Virus record (IMG/VR): IMGVR_UViG_3300031857_001060
Location: 1 to 28,127 of that record
Length of the DNA stretch: 28,127 nucleotides
Strand: one strand, 5' to 3'
Source of the DNA: a virus
Shown here: positions 27,161 to 28,127 of the stretch, piece by piece
Position numbering within the stretch: the stretch's first letter is position 1
Layout of the letters: each line of letters begins with the position of its first letter
The notes under the pieces: generated by a model
The model's database searches: none
What the model was told of the DNA's origin: nothing
The model's input: only the letters and a program-made list of their open reading frames with translations
Translations under genes and position numbers: made by a program

Positions 27161-27621
27161 AATTTGAATAGCAGAGCTATCCTATCCAGGAGCCCTTTTT
27201 GAATTAAGAAACGCAGAAAGATACCTAAAAAGAATGCAATAACAATAGGCCACCACGCCCATCTGTATTTTACTACCTGCTTAGCCTTAGCTGTTTTCCA
27301 CTGAGTATCCCCTTTAATCTTTAATGTTTTTACCCTCTCCTTATACAGGATCCTTTCCTGGAATCTGGTACGTGGTATATAGATATTCTTATACTTTATC
27401 ACCGTATCGCGATATGAGATATATTTCTCCCATATAATCGTATCATTGTGTATCACAGGGAATGAATCCACAGTAGCTATCCTGATAGTATCACTATCCT
27501 GGACCACCTGCAGGCCATTCTTTAATGCCTTCTTATAATGCCATTGTGCTCTCTTTGGAGCTGAGCAGGATGTCGCAAATATAGTATAAATTAGCGACAA
27601 AATAATTATTAAACTCCTCAT
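27157..27621 (-). CDS. Lipoprotein with C-terminal membrane helix, unimolecular spanin candidate
   Basis: 154 residues. The N-terminus is a lipoprotein signal (MRSLIIILSLIYTIFATSC, Cys at 19). Then come about 100 periplasmic residues with alternating Asp/Thr/Ile strands (QDSDTIRIATVDSFPVIHND) and a basic part. At about 123-140 a membrane helix WWPIVIAFFLGIFLRFLI follows, with positive residues after it. Anchors at both ends fit a unimolecular spanin such as T1 gp11, which links outer and inner membrane and fuses them after the cell wall is cut. The amidase gene directly upstream supports this. A host-exclusion lipoprotein is the alternative. Confidence 0.6.
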   Translation of the reverse strand: MRSLIIILSLIYTIFATSCSAPKRAQWHYKKALKNGLQVVQDSDTIRIATVDSFPVIHNDTIIWEKYISYRDTVIKYKNIYIPRTRFQERILYKERVKTLKIKGDTQWKTAKAKQVVKYRWAWWPIVIAFFLGIFLRFLIQKGLLDRIALLFKL

Positions 27622-27624
27622 GTA

Positions 27625-28127
27625 CTATAGGTTTTGTAGCATTTCAATCATTCTAGGGCATGGGTAAATATCTGCCTTATCTTTCCTTACTGAATTGTGA
27701 GTATAGATACCTGGGGTGCCTTTGAATGCCTCCTTATCTATACTGAATATCTCTGATCTGTAGGCCTTAGGAATCTCATAGGTATCACATAGATATTCTA
27801 CTAACTGCCTAGTAGATTCTATCTGTGCATCTGTATACTTATACCAGTATTTATTCCCCTTGTATGGAGTATCTAAGGTAGTTACCATGGAAGGATCTAC
27901 TACTCCTTTAACGTAATTGTAGAATTTACCATCCTTTAGCTTCAATGGGCCCCAGTTACATATCTCAATACCTACAGATAGCTTATTAAGATTCTGGTAC
28001 TTTAATCCATGAGCAGAGAAATCCTGGGAATCTATCCCTAAATGATAGGCCCAGTGCCTAGATGAAAAGCACTGTACTATTGTACCCTTCTCCCCTACCA
28101 CGAATGCAGTAGCTATCCTATCCCCGT
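27625..28127 (-). CDS. N-acetylmuramoyl-L-alanine amidase (endolysin), 5' end missing
   Basis: The frame runs off the right edge, so about 30-50 residues including the first zinc His are missing. The visible part begins inside a strand (GDRIATAFVVGEKGTIVQCF) and continues RHWAYHLGID. It has SVGIEICNWGPL in the middle and YTHNSVRKDKADIYPCP near the end. This is the Amidase_2 order: the strand before the substrate cleft, the GIE motif, and the late H..(x)..K/D zinc site. The enzyme cuts the bond between muramic acid and L-alanine in peptidoglycan, serving as endolysin. The gene lies three bases before the spanin-like gene. No signal peptide can be judged. Confidence 0.8.
   Translation of the reverse strand, partial: GDRIATAFVVGEKGTIVQCFSSRHWAYHLGIDSQDFSAHGLKYQNLNKLSVGIEICNWGPLKLKDGKFYNYVKGVVDPSMVTTLDTPYKGNKYWYKYTDAQIESTRQLVEYLCDTYEIPKAYRSEIFSIDKEAFKGTPGIYTHNSVRKDKADIYPCPRMIEMLQNL

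Noticed and set aside
27573-27599. GTCGC...GCGAC inverted repeat and a TATATTTG box near the spanin start
   Set aside because: It lies inside coding sequence. The stem is only 5 bp with a long loop, and the TTG upstream is too close (14 bases) for a promoter.
1-28127. tRNA genes, CRISPR arrays, insertion sequences, integrase or attachment sites
   Set aside because: I looked for cloverleaf-like segments, regularly spaced repeats, transposase motifs and integrase motifs and found none that could be supported.

Overview
This window is almost certainly part of a tailed double-stranded DNA phage (siphovirus type, or an integrated copy) that infects a member of the Bacteroidota. Every supported gene lies on the minus strand and the genes are packed tightly, mostly with 1- or 4-nt stop/start overlaps. 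The host assignment rests on AT-rich DNA, promoters of the Bacteroidota form TTG-N18..22-TAnnTTTG, weak Shine-Dalgarno signals, and protein families typical of Bacteroidota phages (VirE_N/BT4734-type primase-helicase, DUF3127-like SSB, XkdF-like protease, DUF6712-like connector). No integrase, lysogeny repressor, tRNA or CRISPR array is visible. Both ends cut through genes: an amidase at the right edge and a tail-fibre-like protein at the left edge.

Transcription runs right to left. (1) 28127-26387 is a lysis and nuclease unit: an N-acetylmuramoyl-L-alanine amidase (5' end missing), a lipoprotein with a C-terminal membrane helix that looks like a one-piece spanin, and a DEDD 3'-5' exonuclease with a zinc ribbon. 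(2) 26386-26092 holds no gene. It carries a hairpin, a 14-bp direct repeat, palindromes and a good promoter. (3) 26091-23340 is an early operon of small proteins, an HNH endonuclease, two winged-helix-like proteins and a protein with a DnaA domain IV-like helix-turn-helix. It ends in a U8 terminator. (4) 23339-23124 is a candidate replication origin with six ATGACGATA-type repeats. (5) 23123-16841 covers replication and recombination: primase-helicase, a VRR-NUC-like nuclease, an ERF annealing protein, a YqaJ/lambda-exonuclease-like nuclease, an SSB-like protein, small membrane proteins and a sigma-like factor. (6) 16839-14326 runs from small proteins and a HAD-domain protein to the terminase subunits. 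(7) 14222-1 is the morphogenesis region: tail assembly chaperone, neck/tail-completion proteins, two large tail proteins, tape measure, XkdF protease, scaffold, major capsid, putative tail tube, portal, connector and tail fibre.

Three observations stand out. First, the tail assembly chaperone has a T9 slippery run. A -1 shift there opens a 93-codon, protein-like extension that ends in an ATGA overlap with the next gene, while the zero frame also stays open for 86 codons. This suggests programmed frameshifting over an unusually long dual-coding stretch. Second, an 8-nt motif TGAGTTAT stands 6-12 nt before the start codons of four late genes, and in all four ACA begins exactly 16 nt upstream of it. 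This is a candidate phage late promoter, possibly read by the phage sigma-like factor. Third, the DnaA-like protein sits directly upstream of the repeat cluster, whose best copies (TTATCGTCA) resemble a DnaA box, so the phage may carry its own initiator and origin. All functions are read from sequence patterns and recalled family features; no database search was run.
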